The notes under the pieces: model-generated | Told to the model about the DNA's origin: nothing | Databases searched by the model: none | What the model saw: only the letters and a program-made list of their open reading frames with translations | Translations under genes and position numbers: made by a program | In this document: piece by piece, positions 26,321 through 37,371 of the stretch | Layout of the letters: the number at the start of each line of letters is the position of its first letter | How positions within the stretch are numbered: the stretch's first letter is position 1 | Assembly: GCF_005239225.2 (NCBI RefSeq) | Contig: NC_133301.1 | Span: 13,020,318-13,084,317 of the forward strand | DNA from: Populus alba | Lineage: Eukaryota > Streptophyta > Magnoliopsida > Malpighiales > Salicaceae | Direction of reading: 5' to 3' | DNA length: 64,000 nucleotides

Positions 26321-26328
26321 CTATATAG
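26321..26328 (-). promoter_or_regulatory. TATA box of the bS6 gene
   Basis: CTATATAG is placed about 28 bp before the expected start of the leader exon, with GC-richer transcribed sequence below it. The motif is palindromic, so strand is set by context. Confidence 0.5.
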
Positions 26329-26826
26329 AGCATAAGATCACAAGGCCAGGCCCAAGGAAATACATGGGGCCCAAATGCGAGCCGACTAATTAAAAATCTA
26401 ATAATTTATACTCCACATAAATATATTTAAATATATATATATATATAAAGAGTAAAATGCCTCATCCAAATAATCCATGGATCATCTCCAAATAATTGAA
26501 TCTCAATCTTTTGTGTCTTTTAATAAAATAATATTTTGTTTTAACTTAGCTAAAACCATGCATAACTCAGTTTTACTATTTATAAATAGTATTCCTATTA
26601 TAGTATTATACATAAATTGGTTTTAGTTTTAGTATCGATGAATAATATTAGTTACTATTCATTCAAAAATGGTATTAATCAAGTTTCACATTTAATTTAC
26701 CATTTCATGAGTAGTACTAATAACTAATAGCTTGTAAATAACAGGAAGTGTAAGTGATGATAAACTTAACAGTTAGCCAATCTCTTAATTGTAAGTACAC
26801 CCATTTTTTTATAGGTCCCGTGACCA

Positions 26827-26991
26827 CGTGTCTCCAAGTCCTTATGACTAAATTTCTCCAGGTTTATATAACCACTATCTCCAAGTCCTTGTAAGCATTG
26901 TCTCCAAGTCCGCGTGACTATATTTTTCCAGGTCCTTATGACCAATATCTCAAGATCTCTACGACTAACTATCTTCATGTCCTTGTTACCA
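26827..26991. repeat. 23/24-bp minisatellite, seven units plus partial flanks
   Basis: Units can be laid out at 26827-26850, 26851-26874, 26875-26897, 26898-26920, 26921-26944, 26945-26967 and 26968-26991. Each has the pattern TCTCCAAGTCCTTATGAC followed by TA or CA, with a 2-4 base lead. Partial units flank it at about 26808-26826 and 26992-27004. Unit length alternates between 24 and 23, so the frame shifts from unit to unit and the array cannot be a regular protein repeat. Units are diverged. It lies about 500 bp upstream of the bS6 TATA box. Confidence 0.8.
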
Positions 26992-27451
26992 TTCTCTCTG
27001 GAAATATTATGTATATTTCTCCATCAAACATTTATGAAAATCTCTCAACAAGCAAGCATTCAAAGGCATGCTTATACAAGTGACACTTTTATGCCATCAT
27101 AGCCATAAAGGTAAACTTTTACACTGTAAGTATTTTCTTTCCCTCTTCAGCTAGTAAAAGTCTTCCAAACATGTATGTTTACAAGATTTTAATTGACAAG
27201 TGATAACACAACTAAAAACAAAACAAAAGGAGAGAAGAAGAAGAAGAAGCTTAGTTGGGCCAAGTTCGATCTCTTCATTTTCTTTATCATCCCTTAACTC
27301 AGTATGATCTCATTTACTATTTATGAATAACATTTATTATTTGTAATAGTATTTACCAAGCAAAACTCATTCAAAATGAGTCTTAGACTCAATCTCATGA
27401 TAGTTTAGGCCAAGCTCCACCACTTTCTCTTTAATCATTTAGCTCCATATA

Positions 27452-28301
27452 GAGTGTGTTTGGCATTGCGGTAGCTGTTGTGGTTGTGGTTTAAAAAAAG
27501 TTGTTTTATAAAAAGTACTTTTAGTTGAGTTTGGTTTGAAAAAATAGGTGTTTGGTTAAAACTGTGGTTGAAATTGAAGTTGAAGAAAAAGTAGTTTAAT
27601 GTGTTTGGTTAAAAATAATTTTAAAATTGAGGTTATAAAATAATTTTAAAAATATATATTAGTACTTATGATTTTTAATTTAAATATTGTAGATTTAACT
27701 ATTGCTATTTTATCATGAAATAAATCATACTTTATATAAAATATTTTTTATTATTCCATAAAACCATTTATAATTTCATTACATACGAAATACATCAAAC
27801 AAAAACTATATTTTTTATAATATTTTTAGCATGTAATAAAATTAGATAAAATATTATCAGGTATAAATTTCACTCTAAACTAATTTATTTTTTTAAAATG
27901 TTAAAAAAAATAACACACTAAAAAAAATAACACACACTTATATAATAATAATAATAAAAAAAAAAAAAAAAAAAAGGAAGAAGAAAAAGACGCAGGCAAG
28001 TGAACAGTGCAAGAGAATTGCACTGTTCACTGGTTTTGAGTGAACAGTGCAGCTCTCCTGCACTGTTTACATGAACAGTATACACTATATACTGGTCATG
28101 CTAATTGCACTGTTCATTGAACAGTGCAATTAACATGTACAGTAAAAAAAAACATAAAATTCCTGCTTTCCGTTTCCTGCGTTAAAAACGCAAAATTCAA
28201 GTGGAGCCCAGTGAACAGTAAAGTGTTTTTTTCTTTAACTAAACGGCTGCGCGCTGAGTTTTCTATGAAACGTAGCCGCAGCCGCAGAGCCAAACGGGCT
28301 C
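27452..28301. mobile_element. 850-bp non-autonomous inverted-repeat element with internal palindromes
   Basis: The left end GAGTGTGTTTGGCATTGCGG and the reverse complement of the right end GAGCCCGTTTGGCTCTGCGG match at about 18 of 26 positions, so these are imperfect terminal inverted repeats. The left half is AT-rich, ending in a long A run near 27956-27975. The right half contains five or more copies of TGAACAGTGCA in both orientations. No open frame for a transposase is present, so it would be mobilised in trans. Flanks share only ATA, so the target duplication and superfamily are uncertain. Confidence 0.65.
28000..28131. repeat. Cluster of TGAACAGTGCA hairpins
   Basis: Three hairpins lie in a row. 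At 28000-28030, 12-bp arms GTGAACAGTGCA/TGCACTGTTCAC enclose a 7-nt loop. At 28041-28069 the arms TGAACAGTGCA/TGCACTGTTTA differ by one base. At 28103-28131 there is a 29-bp palindrome with 14-bp perfect arms (AATTGCACTGTTCA) and a single central base. They lie inside the inverted-repeat element. Confidence 0.85.
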
Positions 28302-28998
28302 ATAGTCTCCTTATTATTCATGAATAATATATATTATGTAAAGCTTGTTTAGAACAAGTTTCATCTTTTATTCTCTCTCTTTTTTTCCTCAATCCTCCTC
28401 ATCTCTTTTTAGTAGGGGAGAGAGAATATGGCGAGGAGATTCATTTGTGGTGAGGATATTCATTAGAAATGAATATTACTTTTTCAACCTTTTAAAGCTA
28501 CAAGATAGCTTCATCTCCTCTCTCTCTCTATCTCCTCTGCCCTTCTCTTTTTTATCTTAGCATAGTTTGACCAAGCTACATTGTCTCACCTTATTATATT
28601 ATATGTGTTGTTTTTTTATTTAAAAAGGGTAGACAACAAAAGATTAGCTAGGCGTACGAGCCTCCATTAGCAAGGTTTTTTTTAAGTTTAAACAGATATA
28701 CCAAATTTAGTGATAATATATAAAAAAAAAAAATTAACAATCTAAATATATTTTTTACGTTTCAAATAATTTGAAACCAACAGGGAAAAAGCGGCCGAAT
28801 AAACCAGTGATAACTAAATTGATAATGTAAAAATAAGATAATTACATAACGCAGGGTCCGGTCCAGTGCTTGAGCATCCTCATCCCTCTACTTAAGGTCA
28901 CGTGGCTAACAATCACGGCTCTTTTTTGTTTGTGAATTGCATGTTTATTTAGGCCTTAATTTCTTGTACGAGGTCTTGATCACTAGATGATGCCAAGT

Positions 28999-31646
28999 TC
29001 ACCCTGTTGTCCTTGCAGCTCTTTCACCTAATTCTGTCGAACCGTCCTCAACATTTGGATTCCCAGGCACTATTCTCTTCCAGAACCAATGCTTTCTCCA
29101 CATGAATATCATCTCTTCAATAGGAACGCCCTTGGTTTCAGGGAGGAAGAAGTAGACGAAAACGGTCATGACAAGAACCCAGCAAGCAAAGAAGAGGAAG
29201 ATCCCAAACTTGAACGCGCAGAGGAGGGAGAGGAAAGACTGAGCTATAGCAAAAGTGAAAAGAAGATTTACAGCTACTGTAATGCCCTGTCCGGCTGATC
29301 GGGTTTCCAACGGAAATATCTCGCTTGGAATGGTCCAGCCAAGCCCGCCCCATGACCATCCAAAGGCTAGAACAAACAAGCAAATCATAACGACAACCAA
29401 CACCGAGAAACCTTTTGATAGATGCTGGTCGTCCCCGAATTTCAACCTCAAGATTACGGAAACAATCACCTGTTTCACAATTCAAGTAGTTATGGTTATT
29501 TGAGGCCAGAGGTGATGAGGGTTCTACCCTCTATGATGTAGTTATGGAATTGACACTCGCCGGACTGCTTTAGCCAATGCACAGGAAAGAGGAGTGAATG
29601 TTTACCTGGCATGTTATCATTTGTATTCCGCCACTGATAAGTAGAAATCTCCGGCCTACTCTATCGACTGTTGCAATGGTAATAAAGGTAGAGGAACAAA
29701 GAACTCCTCCAGTCACAGCTGAGGCGTAGAGGGAAGCATTGCCTCCAAATCCCATACTTTGAAACAGTACTGGAGCATAGAAGAGAATAGAATTTATTCC
29801 TGTCAGAATCTGAAATGCTGGCAGCAGGATTGCCATAACCAGTTGAGGCCTGTTCCTTTTTGTAAGGATGTTTCTGAATGGATGCTTGATCGAGTTAGCC
29901 AACTCGCTTGCGTCCACCATGTCTTCAAACTCCGCATCAACGTTTTTAGTTCCTCTGATTTTCTCGAGGACTTTTCTCCCTTCATCTTGCATTCCTCGTT
30001 CTATTAAACTATTAGGTGTCTCGGACAGAACTATCCCTCCCACTGTCATCAAGACAGCTGGAACTGCTGCTAGACCCAGGGAGAGTCTCCATCCCCACGG
30101 TTCAAGCTTCTGTGTTCCGTAATTAACCATGTTTGCCGTAAAGATTCCGGCGGTGGTTGCTAGCTGAAACAACATGTTCAGTGCTCCTCTAAGATGAGTC
30201 GGGGCCATCTCTGATAAGTATACTGGAACAGCCTGTGAAGCAAGAGGAGCATGGATGCACTAGTATATTAGTAAAATGAAAAAAAAAAAGAACAGACTAA
30301 AGGATTACTGCAACACATCCGCTCTCTTTTGACCACCACAATTCCAATTCGTTTCCAAATCTTATGATAGAGAATGTGCTTTGTTACAGGAAATAGCTTG
30401 AAGCAGAATCGAGTACCTGATTTCCGAACCCAATGCCGACACCAAGCATGATCCGACCCAAGAGAAGCATTGCCAGGTTGATGGCCGAGGCATTTAAGGT
30501 AGCTCCAACGAGAAAGCTGACACCACCACAGATTATACTTGCTCGACGTCCATAAATTCTTGTAACAGGACTTGCAACCAGAGATGCAACCAAACCAGCA
30601 AGGTAGAGAGAAGATGTAAAGGCTGATAATCCTTGGTTATTGTACTTGCAGTAGTTGTTTTCGTGTGCATGCTGCTTCTTTTCATAAACACCAGGGAAGA
30701 ATTTCAGAAGAAAGCCATCCATTGATGTTACTCCTCCTGTTAATCATTGAAGTTAATATAACAAAAATTTCAGTTTTTGAAGCAGGATCCAAGAGGTTAC
30801 AGAACTCCCAACATTTTTCAAGATATTGTTTTTTTTACTTTTCATAACATTTCTCAGTTGATTGATGCCAACTGATCTCTAATCATCATGATCCTTAAGT
30901 TAAGATGACAACATTAAAAACCCAAATTGCAAATTGAATCAACATGATATCTCCAAGGAAAACTCAACAAAAAATGATCATACAAGGAGGGCTCATCTGG
31001 TATCCTCATTATCAACGATGGTCAATGGAGTCTTCTAAACCGGCTGCGTCAAGATTATCTGTTTCCAGCTGGAAACGATATCTCCAATAGGCTGCCAACA
31101 ACATCTATTTTTCAAGACAGGAGCCTCAAGAAATTATCACAGTTTCTCATCATTCTGCCATTGATTAATTTCAATATTACAATTACAAATTTCGCATTTC
31201 TTTGGGCAGAAATTGAATGATCGATTATTGATTTAAATCTTTCACCGTCATTATAATTTCAGAAATGTGCATGAAGATCTTTTGGTTTGAAGTCTTGTTT
31301 TATCCATTTCCTTTGCCAGATATCCAGAAAACTTTTCACTTTCTGTTTCATTCTTGCCTTTGACTCCTAACTCTCACCCTCTCCACAACTAGAATATTCT
31401 CTCAACGTAGTTTTCCACAAAAACAACAGCAGTTCAGAATATATTATATATCCATCTCTATCAACTTTTGATCAAGAGAAAGTGAAAAAAAAATTAAGCA
31501 CCTGAAATCCCAATATCATAGCCAAAGAGAGAGCCACCAACAGCAGCGACAACACATGCAATGATGACAGAGAAGGTGACTCTCCCTTGATACTGCCCTG
31601 CTCTCTCCTTGGCCACACCAGCCGGCCCAAAATGCCCTCCTGCCAT
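28999..31646 (-). CDS. STP7: Monosaccharide/H+ symporter, STP7 type
   Basis: Four exons (31646-31502, 30736-30417, 30232-29606, 29469-28999) with GT-AG borders join into 521 codons (520 aa), the usual STP length. It starts [20 protein letters not shown], as STP7 does. It is a 12-helix MFS sugar porter of the plasma membrane. Visible signatures are [14 protein letters not shown] at the end of helix 1, an extracellular loop ending in [15 protein letters not shown] at about residues 108-113, [11 protein letters not shown] in the central loop, [13 protein letters not shown] in helix 7, VDRVGRR, and [11 protein letters not shown] at about 474-484. STP proteins take up hexoses or pentoses with protons; I recall STP7 as favouring pentoses such as arabinose and xylose. 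Helix 10 reads [13 protein letters not shown] where family members usually have WSWGPLGW (residue 406 is Gly, not Pro). Exon 1 is followed by a 765-bp intron. Confidence 0.93.
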
Positions 31647-31936
31647 CTTCAAAGCTCAAGCAAATTTCTACCAGAATCAACAGAGAGACACAGACCCTTT
31701 TCTTGGTTTTCCAGAGAGAATTCAACAAAAGAAAAATCAATCTCTTATAACCTCAACTCTGATCATGTGGGAATCAAAAACTGTAGTGTGAAGCATGCAA
31801 AAAATTTGGTTGATCCATAACTTTGCACAGACATGGGGTAGCACATGGAAACTATTAATCTTCTATAACCTCAACTATGGTAGCACATCACTCTGATGGA
31901 TGGCTTTATGCTATTTGGGGTGGATATTTTTTTTTC

Positions 31937-32120
31937 TTTATTATTATTATTATTAATGTGAGTGTCCGGGTCAGTATGCGTGTTTTAATTAATCCCACGG
32001 ATCTTAAAATTAACAACTATATAAACTTCTAGTGGCTATCATATTAACAATTATAGGGCTCGAATTTAAAATTACAAAGAAAATAAATTTTTTGACCTTA
32101 AATTTTTATTATTAAACCTT
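31937..32120 (-). mobile_element. SINE-like copy with ATT-repeat tail
   Basis: Read on the minus strand, it has a box-B-like AATTCGAGCCC near 32056-32066, then the 3' body with GTGGGATTAATTAAAACACG and GACCCGGACACTCACATTA, ending in a (TAA)n tail at 31938-31955. This 3' body follows a widespread plant tRNA-derived SINE pattern (ATTAGTCG, GCGCG, CCCGGACACCC, GTTA, poly-A) as I remember it. The 5' end and target duplication are not clear. Confidence 0.55.
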
Positions 32121-33188
32121 GAAATAGATATTTATGTGTTGTCACTGAGGAGTCAATTTGATACTAAAATATATGCTATCCAAATTTAATATAATGGGTT
32201 CTTACAATGTCTTTATTTGCAATTCTCTCCTAATATGATATTATACATTGAGTTTAAATTTAATAATTATTTTAATATGGTATTCAAATTCAAACTTCAT
32301 ATTTTAGGTTTCGTATTATCTTTGGCACCATTTCTATTAAAAAACTAAAAACATTATCTCTTAACACGTGTCCATATAGTTTAAACAAGACATGGTAACC
32401 ACGATCTATCATAGGAGCAATTACCCTCTTAATTTTATACGCACCCTTTCACTCTTTTTTTTTTTTTTTTTGCTAGGATATCTCCATACAATAAACAAAT
32501 ATTTTGTACTCATCAAAACTAGAGGATTTTTTAATAAATTATGCTCTTGAATTATAATGTCACGGTTGCAATTAAAAAAAATAGATTTAAGAAAAATATT
32601 TCTAGTTTTTATTTTTTAAAAATAAGTTTAGAATAATACATTTAGTTAAAACCATTGTGGGATAGATTTTTTTATATAAAATAAATAAACAAAATTATTT
32701 TAATTTTTACAAAATCAAGATTTGAAACGTAAATATAAATGGATTATAGTACAAAAAACCAAAAAACCAAAAAACAAATTGATTAATTAAACATTCTTTT
32801 ATCCATGATTAGATAAAAAATAAATATAAGTTATCACACCAATGGAGCGATATACTCTTTAAGGCAACTGTGTATAGATTTGGAAAAGCAGAAAATTATA
32901 TTGTCCAGTCATTTCCATGTAAATATAGAAAGGAGATAGGGATACCTTTCGAGGGTTGATATTGATTTCCAGATCCATTTCATCATCTTCGTTTTCTTTC
33001 CACTAGTGGAGAGCAAGACTTTAATGAGTTTGCTAGCTTCCTTTTGTTGGATATAAGACTCTGATTCTCTCTTGCTTTTTTTATTATTTTATTTTATTTT
33101 ATCTGCATTTTAATTTCCCAATTTGGAATTGTTCACTGTATATGCTTTCGTTGCATGTCAAGGTCTCTTATTTTGATATCCATTTATT

Positions 33189-33385
33189 TTTTATTTTTTT
33201 TAGTAACCTGAGATGTCCATGTTAGTTTACGTGCATTACGACTAATTTCTCTGAATCCACTAAATATCTTATAAACCCAATAAATAAATAAAACACCACA
33301 AGAATAACAAATATATACACTAAAACTTGAACCCAAAATATAAAAATAAAATATCCTTATCACCGCTCCGCTGGAAGCCTCGGTG
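33189..33385 (-). mobile_element. SINE with perfect 20-bp target-site duplication
   Basis: The 197-bp insert is flanked by identical 20-bp copies of TATTTTGATATCCATTTATT at 33169-33188 and 33386-33405. On the minus strand it begins CACCGAGGCTTCCAGCGG. It has a box-A-like GAGCGGTGATAAGG (33355-33368) and a box-B-like GGGTTCAAGTTTTAG (about 33321-33335). Its 3' body carries AATTAGTCGTAATGCACG and ATGGACATCTCAGGTTA, and it ends in an A-rich tail. These are the hallmarks of a tRNA-derived SINE inserted by target-primed reverse transcription. The perfect duplication implies a fairly young insertion. Confidence 0.85.
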
Positions 33386-33529
33386 TATTTTGATATCCAT
33401 TTATTAAACTTACCTGGACAAGCACACGCCTAGCAATGGTCCCAACGCGCATCTCTCTCTCTCTCTAAGAGTAAATGGTAGCTGGGGCAGAGGAGAGATG
33501 GGATTAATGGACCATTGTTTTTTTACCGG

Positions 33530-33930
33530 GTTAATTATGGTTTACTCTGGTGTGTATGTTTTTCCGGTTAAGTTATGTATTTTTTTAAAAAAATTATATT
33601 TTTTAAAATAAAAAATAAAAAAATATTTTAATATATTTTTAATTAAAATATTTAAAGATTCAAGTTGTAATAAAATATTTATTTATATCAGAGTTATTAA
33701 ACTCAACCAATGATAAATCTAGAACAAGATTTGAATTAAGAGTTAGGTTGGTTGACTTCGATTAAAATAATATTTTTTAGAGATTAGAATAATATTGTTT
33801 ATTTTTAAAAAAAATCAATAATTTCTTATAGGTTTTTTTTAAAAAAAAATCAATTGAGTTTAATTTTTTTTTTTAATGAAACTTGAATTGGTTGCATCTA
33901 CCTGCCATGCTAGTGCAAGTTTAATTAAGG
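33530..33930. repeat. Tandem duplication, copy A
   Basis: The copy begins with a MITE-like AT-rich segment (TATGTATTTTTTTAAAAAAA) and continues through ATTAAACTCAACCAATGA and a stretch with TTAAAATAATATT. It ends with TGAAACTTGAATTGGTTGCA followed by TCTACCTGCCATG at about 33877-33910. The same order of blocks recurs at 33940-34430. Confidence 0.6.
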
Positions 33931-33939
33931 ATTACTCAT

Positions 33940-34430
33940 GATGTATTTGTTTTTGTAGTGAAATTGTATTTTTTTAAAAAAAAATTATATTTTTAGATCG
34001 TTTTGATATTCTGATATAAAAAATATTTTTTAAAAAATAAAAAGTATTATTTTAATATATTTTTAAGCAAAAATCATTTTAAAAAACAATCATTATCACA
34101 ATATCAAATACCACCTTAAAAATATCAAGATAAAAGTTGGAATAAAATCTCAATTTGTATTATAATTATTAAACCTAACCAAAATTGAATCCAGGACCAC
34201 ATTCAAATCACAAGTTGAGTTAAAATAATTTTTTTAAAAAATTAAAATAATATTGTTTTTCTCAAAAAAAAAAAAAATCAGTAGATTTTTATAGGGTTAT
34301 TTTCCTAAATTAATTGAGTTCTAAGTCAACTCAGAATTTTTATCCAATCGTAATAAGTCAATTCATTTTTTATTTTATTTTATGAAACTTGAATTGGTTG
34401 CATCTACCGGCCATGTTTACAAGTTTAATA
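33940..34430. repeat. Tandem duplication, copy B
   Basis: The block order of 33530-33930 is repeated: an AT-rich MITE-like start (GTATTTTTTTAAAAAAAAATT), then ATTAAACCTAACC, TTAAAATAATATTG, and TGAAACTTGAATTGGTTGCA followed by TCTACCGGCCATG at about 34382-34416. Copies differ by indels and many substitutions outside the conserved end, so the duplication is old. Confidence 0.6.
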
Positions 34431-34611
34431 TCTCTATGATGCGTGTGACAGAGAGATCAAGAACATGTCTATTTGTTATGGAAGTCAATACCTTAGTTAA
34501 TGCGCAACTTTTGCCATCTCCAATACAGTCGAGCCTAATTAATGATCCCTCGATATTTACTCTTTTTTTTTATTATTATTTTTCATCATTACTTCCGTTT
34601 TTAATCAAAAG

Positions 34612-34830
34612 ATATGATACTGTTTGGAAATATGATATAAATTATATTTTTTAAAAATTTAATTGTTTAATTAAAAATTAATTTTTAATATATTTTGGAT
34701 CATTTTAATGCGCTGATATTAAAAATAATTTTTAAAAAATAAAAAAATTATTTTAATACATTTCGACACGTAAAAATATTTTAAAAGATAATCACAATCA
34801 TACTTTCAAATAAAAAGATGTTGAACCAGA
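34612..34830. repeat. MITE-like AT-rich element
   Basis: The element begins GATACTGTTTGGAAATATGA and ends near ATAATCACAATCATACTTTC, with the internal phrase TTTTGGATCATTTTAATGCG (truncated here). This order matches the short GTTTGG-ended elements elsewhere in the window. There is no coding content and no clear target duplication. Confidence 0.5.
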
Positions 34831-35479
34831 AAAATAATTTCCACATACCTGAATAGGAATATAACCAAATTTATTTAAGGATTTTTTACTGGAATCTGTC
34901 TAATCCTCTCGTTTATTTTTCCTCCTTAGCCACCCTCTTTAACAAAATTTCCTTATGAATTTTGTTATTTTGTTGCATTAAGCTATCAAGTATCATGGTT
35001 GTTAATCTTGATATTAACAAAAAATAATTTAAAGTTGATCTAGTTTAATAAGGTTAACCTATAATTTAATTGCTTGCTTCCTAGCTTGAGTTCATGATTT
35101 AAAAAAATAAACTTGAAGTTGATCTGGTTTTGATTTCATTAACTTGATAGTTAATTTATAACATTGTCAACTCTAATAGAACTTGGTTTGATATAATTGA
35201 CTTAATGATTAAAACTTGGTTTAATTTTTTAAAAATAATAATTTGATTTTTATAAAAAAAAATTATTAATTTAGATCAATCCATTCAACTCATAAAAAAA
35301 ACTTATTCATGTTATATCCTCGGGTAGGATTTAATTTCTAAGTTAAGTACAAAAGGTGGTTTGGTGATAAAACTTCAGATTTCATATTCATAAGTGTGCA
35401 GGTTATATATTTGATATTGTTATCTTATTAACATTATATTCTTATAAGAAATGCGAGCTACCATATATTTCAAGGTTTA

Positions 35480-35790
35480 AAGTATAGTTTTGAAACCCAG
35501 CTTGATTTGGCGGATCGACATGAGACCTGGTTGACCCGGGACTAAAACCGGGCCGGATTAAAGAAAAAAAAAGAAAAAAAACACAGTATAACCTAGCAAG
35601 ACTCAGTCAAAAACCCGGTTACAACCCATTAATTTTTATGTGGTTTTTTTTTTTACTAAAACAACATCGTTTTAATTTTAAAAAAATTAACTTGGATTAC
35701 CCAATAATCTAATTAAAATCCAAAAATCTGGTTAAAATTCAGAACCCAGATTTTAGATCACGCTGGTGTGTGAATACTATGGTTTAAGGT
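35480..35790. repeat. CCCGG-containing dispersed-repeat fragment
   Basis: An otherwise AT-rich region contains CTGGTTGACCCGGGACTAAA, CCGGGCCGGATT and AACCCGGTTACAACCC within 150 bp. This is a composition I associate with dispersed repeats of poplar-like genomes. There is no coding frame, and its class is not determined. Confidence 0.45.
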
Positions 35791-37371
35791 TTAAAATATA
35801 CCTGAAAAAAAATGATGGAGATTTGAAATATTTACGTGACTAGATTACTTTCCGCACTATCAGAGAAAAACTTTTGTAAATGTAAAGAAAGAACAGTCAT
35901 GAAATTTTATTTTTCTTGGCGTGAGAAAAATTAAAGAACAAAAAAAAACAAGATCACGTGTGACTTTAAAAGTTATTTGAATGATTATAAAAAATATTAT
36001 TTGATTTAAAAAAATTAAAAAATATCTTTTTATTTTTAAATATTAAAACTACAACAAATTAAATCTATTTAAATGAATTCGAGTTGAATTATCAAATTTA
36101 TGAGCCACTTCATTAACTCTATTGGATTCAAATATTTTTTTATTTAATGTTTTAAATAAAAAATAAACTTTAAACCCATCATCTTGTTGATATGATTTTT
36201 TAAAAGTATAATGGTGAATAACCATTAGTTTTATTTGTTAATTATTAATAAAGTCAACACATTTACTCTTTTTTTTCTTTTTTTTTCAAATAAGAAATGA
36301 TTACAATTTAATTTAAGCCACTTGATTCCTGGATATGGAGCACGAAAGGAATAAAATTATAATAAAATCAATTCCATCTTATTCGTCATTAATGGCAAGG
36401 AAAACTGATTGGAGACGTTCCACCATGGAGCATGGAGCACAGATCACCATCACCAAAAAAAAAGGCAAAAAGAGATTAATCAAATCAAACTCGATGACGA
36501 ATGGGTTTGATTTCAAAGCTTTCTTCAACGCCAATAATCTCTATATCATTGTAGTTTTTTATATTAATTTGACTAGTTGAGCAGCATGATCAGAAGAACG
36601 TACATGACTGGATACCGAGGGAGAGTGTGCCTCAGGACGGAAGATTTGGTGAAGGTATTTAACATGAATATCAGAGTAAGAATGTATTTAACATGGAATT
36701 TGACTTCCAGCCATGCATTTTAGCTCAACAGAAGGTCTTGCTGACTTCATTTCTACACAGTGAGAAGTAGCTCTTAATTGCAGATTCCATCTCAGCCTGC
36801 ACAAGATTTTGAATCTGTCACCCCCATCCAACTGGGCATGTTATAAAAGTATGGTTCATAATGTTTTTCAAAGTGTTTTTCAAAAATCGACTCTTAAAAG
36901 TGCTTAATCATTCTCTTAATTTGGAATCTAAGACGCTAAAGGCCCTTTTTATCACAAAAGAAATAGATGAACTGTTAGTTCAGCGAGTATTATATGGCTT
37001 ATATGCCACTCCCCACTTCCTAGGATTGCAGTTTGCTTGACTATAGGCAGTTCTAATGAACTTCAAAAACAGGTTAAGACAACCAATATTTACTGTTCTT
37101 GAGTTATGTAAGAGAAACATCAGTTCTTTACACAAGGCTATGATCTAATGATTAAAAAAAAAAAAAAAAACCCTATTCAGTATAAGCTCATCAAACCATA
37201 TCCGAGGTTTCACGGTTACTCTCGCAAATTCCTGAAACCAAGCATTTGAAAGAGAATTCCACGTTTTTATTTTCTCAGCTGGTACTGATTGAAAGGTGTT
37301 GATTCTGTTGACCACAGTGGCTCTGTTATGGCGTGCTTACTGAAATATTGACGTGAAAAAGTCCTTTGCGC

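Larger units (their letters stand above)
26329..28998. other. Intergenic between bS6 and the sugar transporter
   Basis: This interval holds an AT microsatellite near 26433-26447, the 23/24-bp minisatellite, a GAA run near 27232-27248, and the large inverted-repeat element at 27452-28301. The 3' UTR of the sugar transporter lies toward 28998. No further coding region is supported. Confidence 0.55.
31647..37371. other. Repeat-rich AT-rich intergenic region
   Basis: About 5.7 kb between the start of the sugar transporter (31646) and the stop of the adenylate kinase gene (37372). The upper end should include the adenylate kinase 3' UTR and the lower end the transporter's promoter. Between them lie two SINE-like copies (31937-32120 and 33189-33385), a diverged tandem duplication (33530-34430), a MITE-like copy (34612-34830) and a CCCGG-containing repeat (35480-35790). 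No open frame longer than 90 codons has recognisable content. Confidence 0.6.

Noticed and set aside
26766..26978. 70-codon minus-strand frame with repeated DLE/TW residues
   Set aside because: It is a by-product of the 23/24-bp minisatellite; unit length changes frame between units, so no regular protein repeat is encoded.
28000..28131. Possible CRISPR-like array or microRNA precursor
   Set aside because: Repeats are palindromic and unevenly spaced and the DNA is plant nuclear, so CRISPR is excluded. Arms are short for a microRNA hairpin and match a repeat element.
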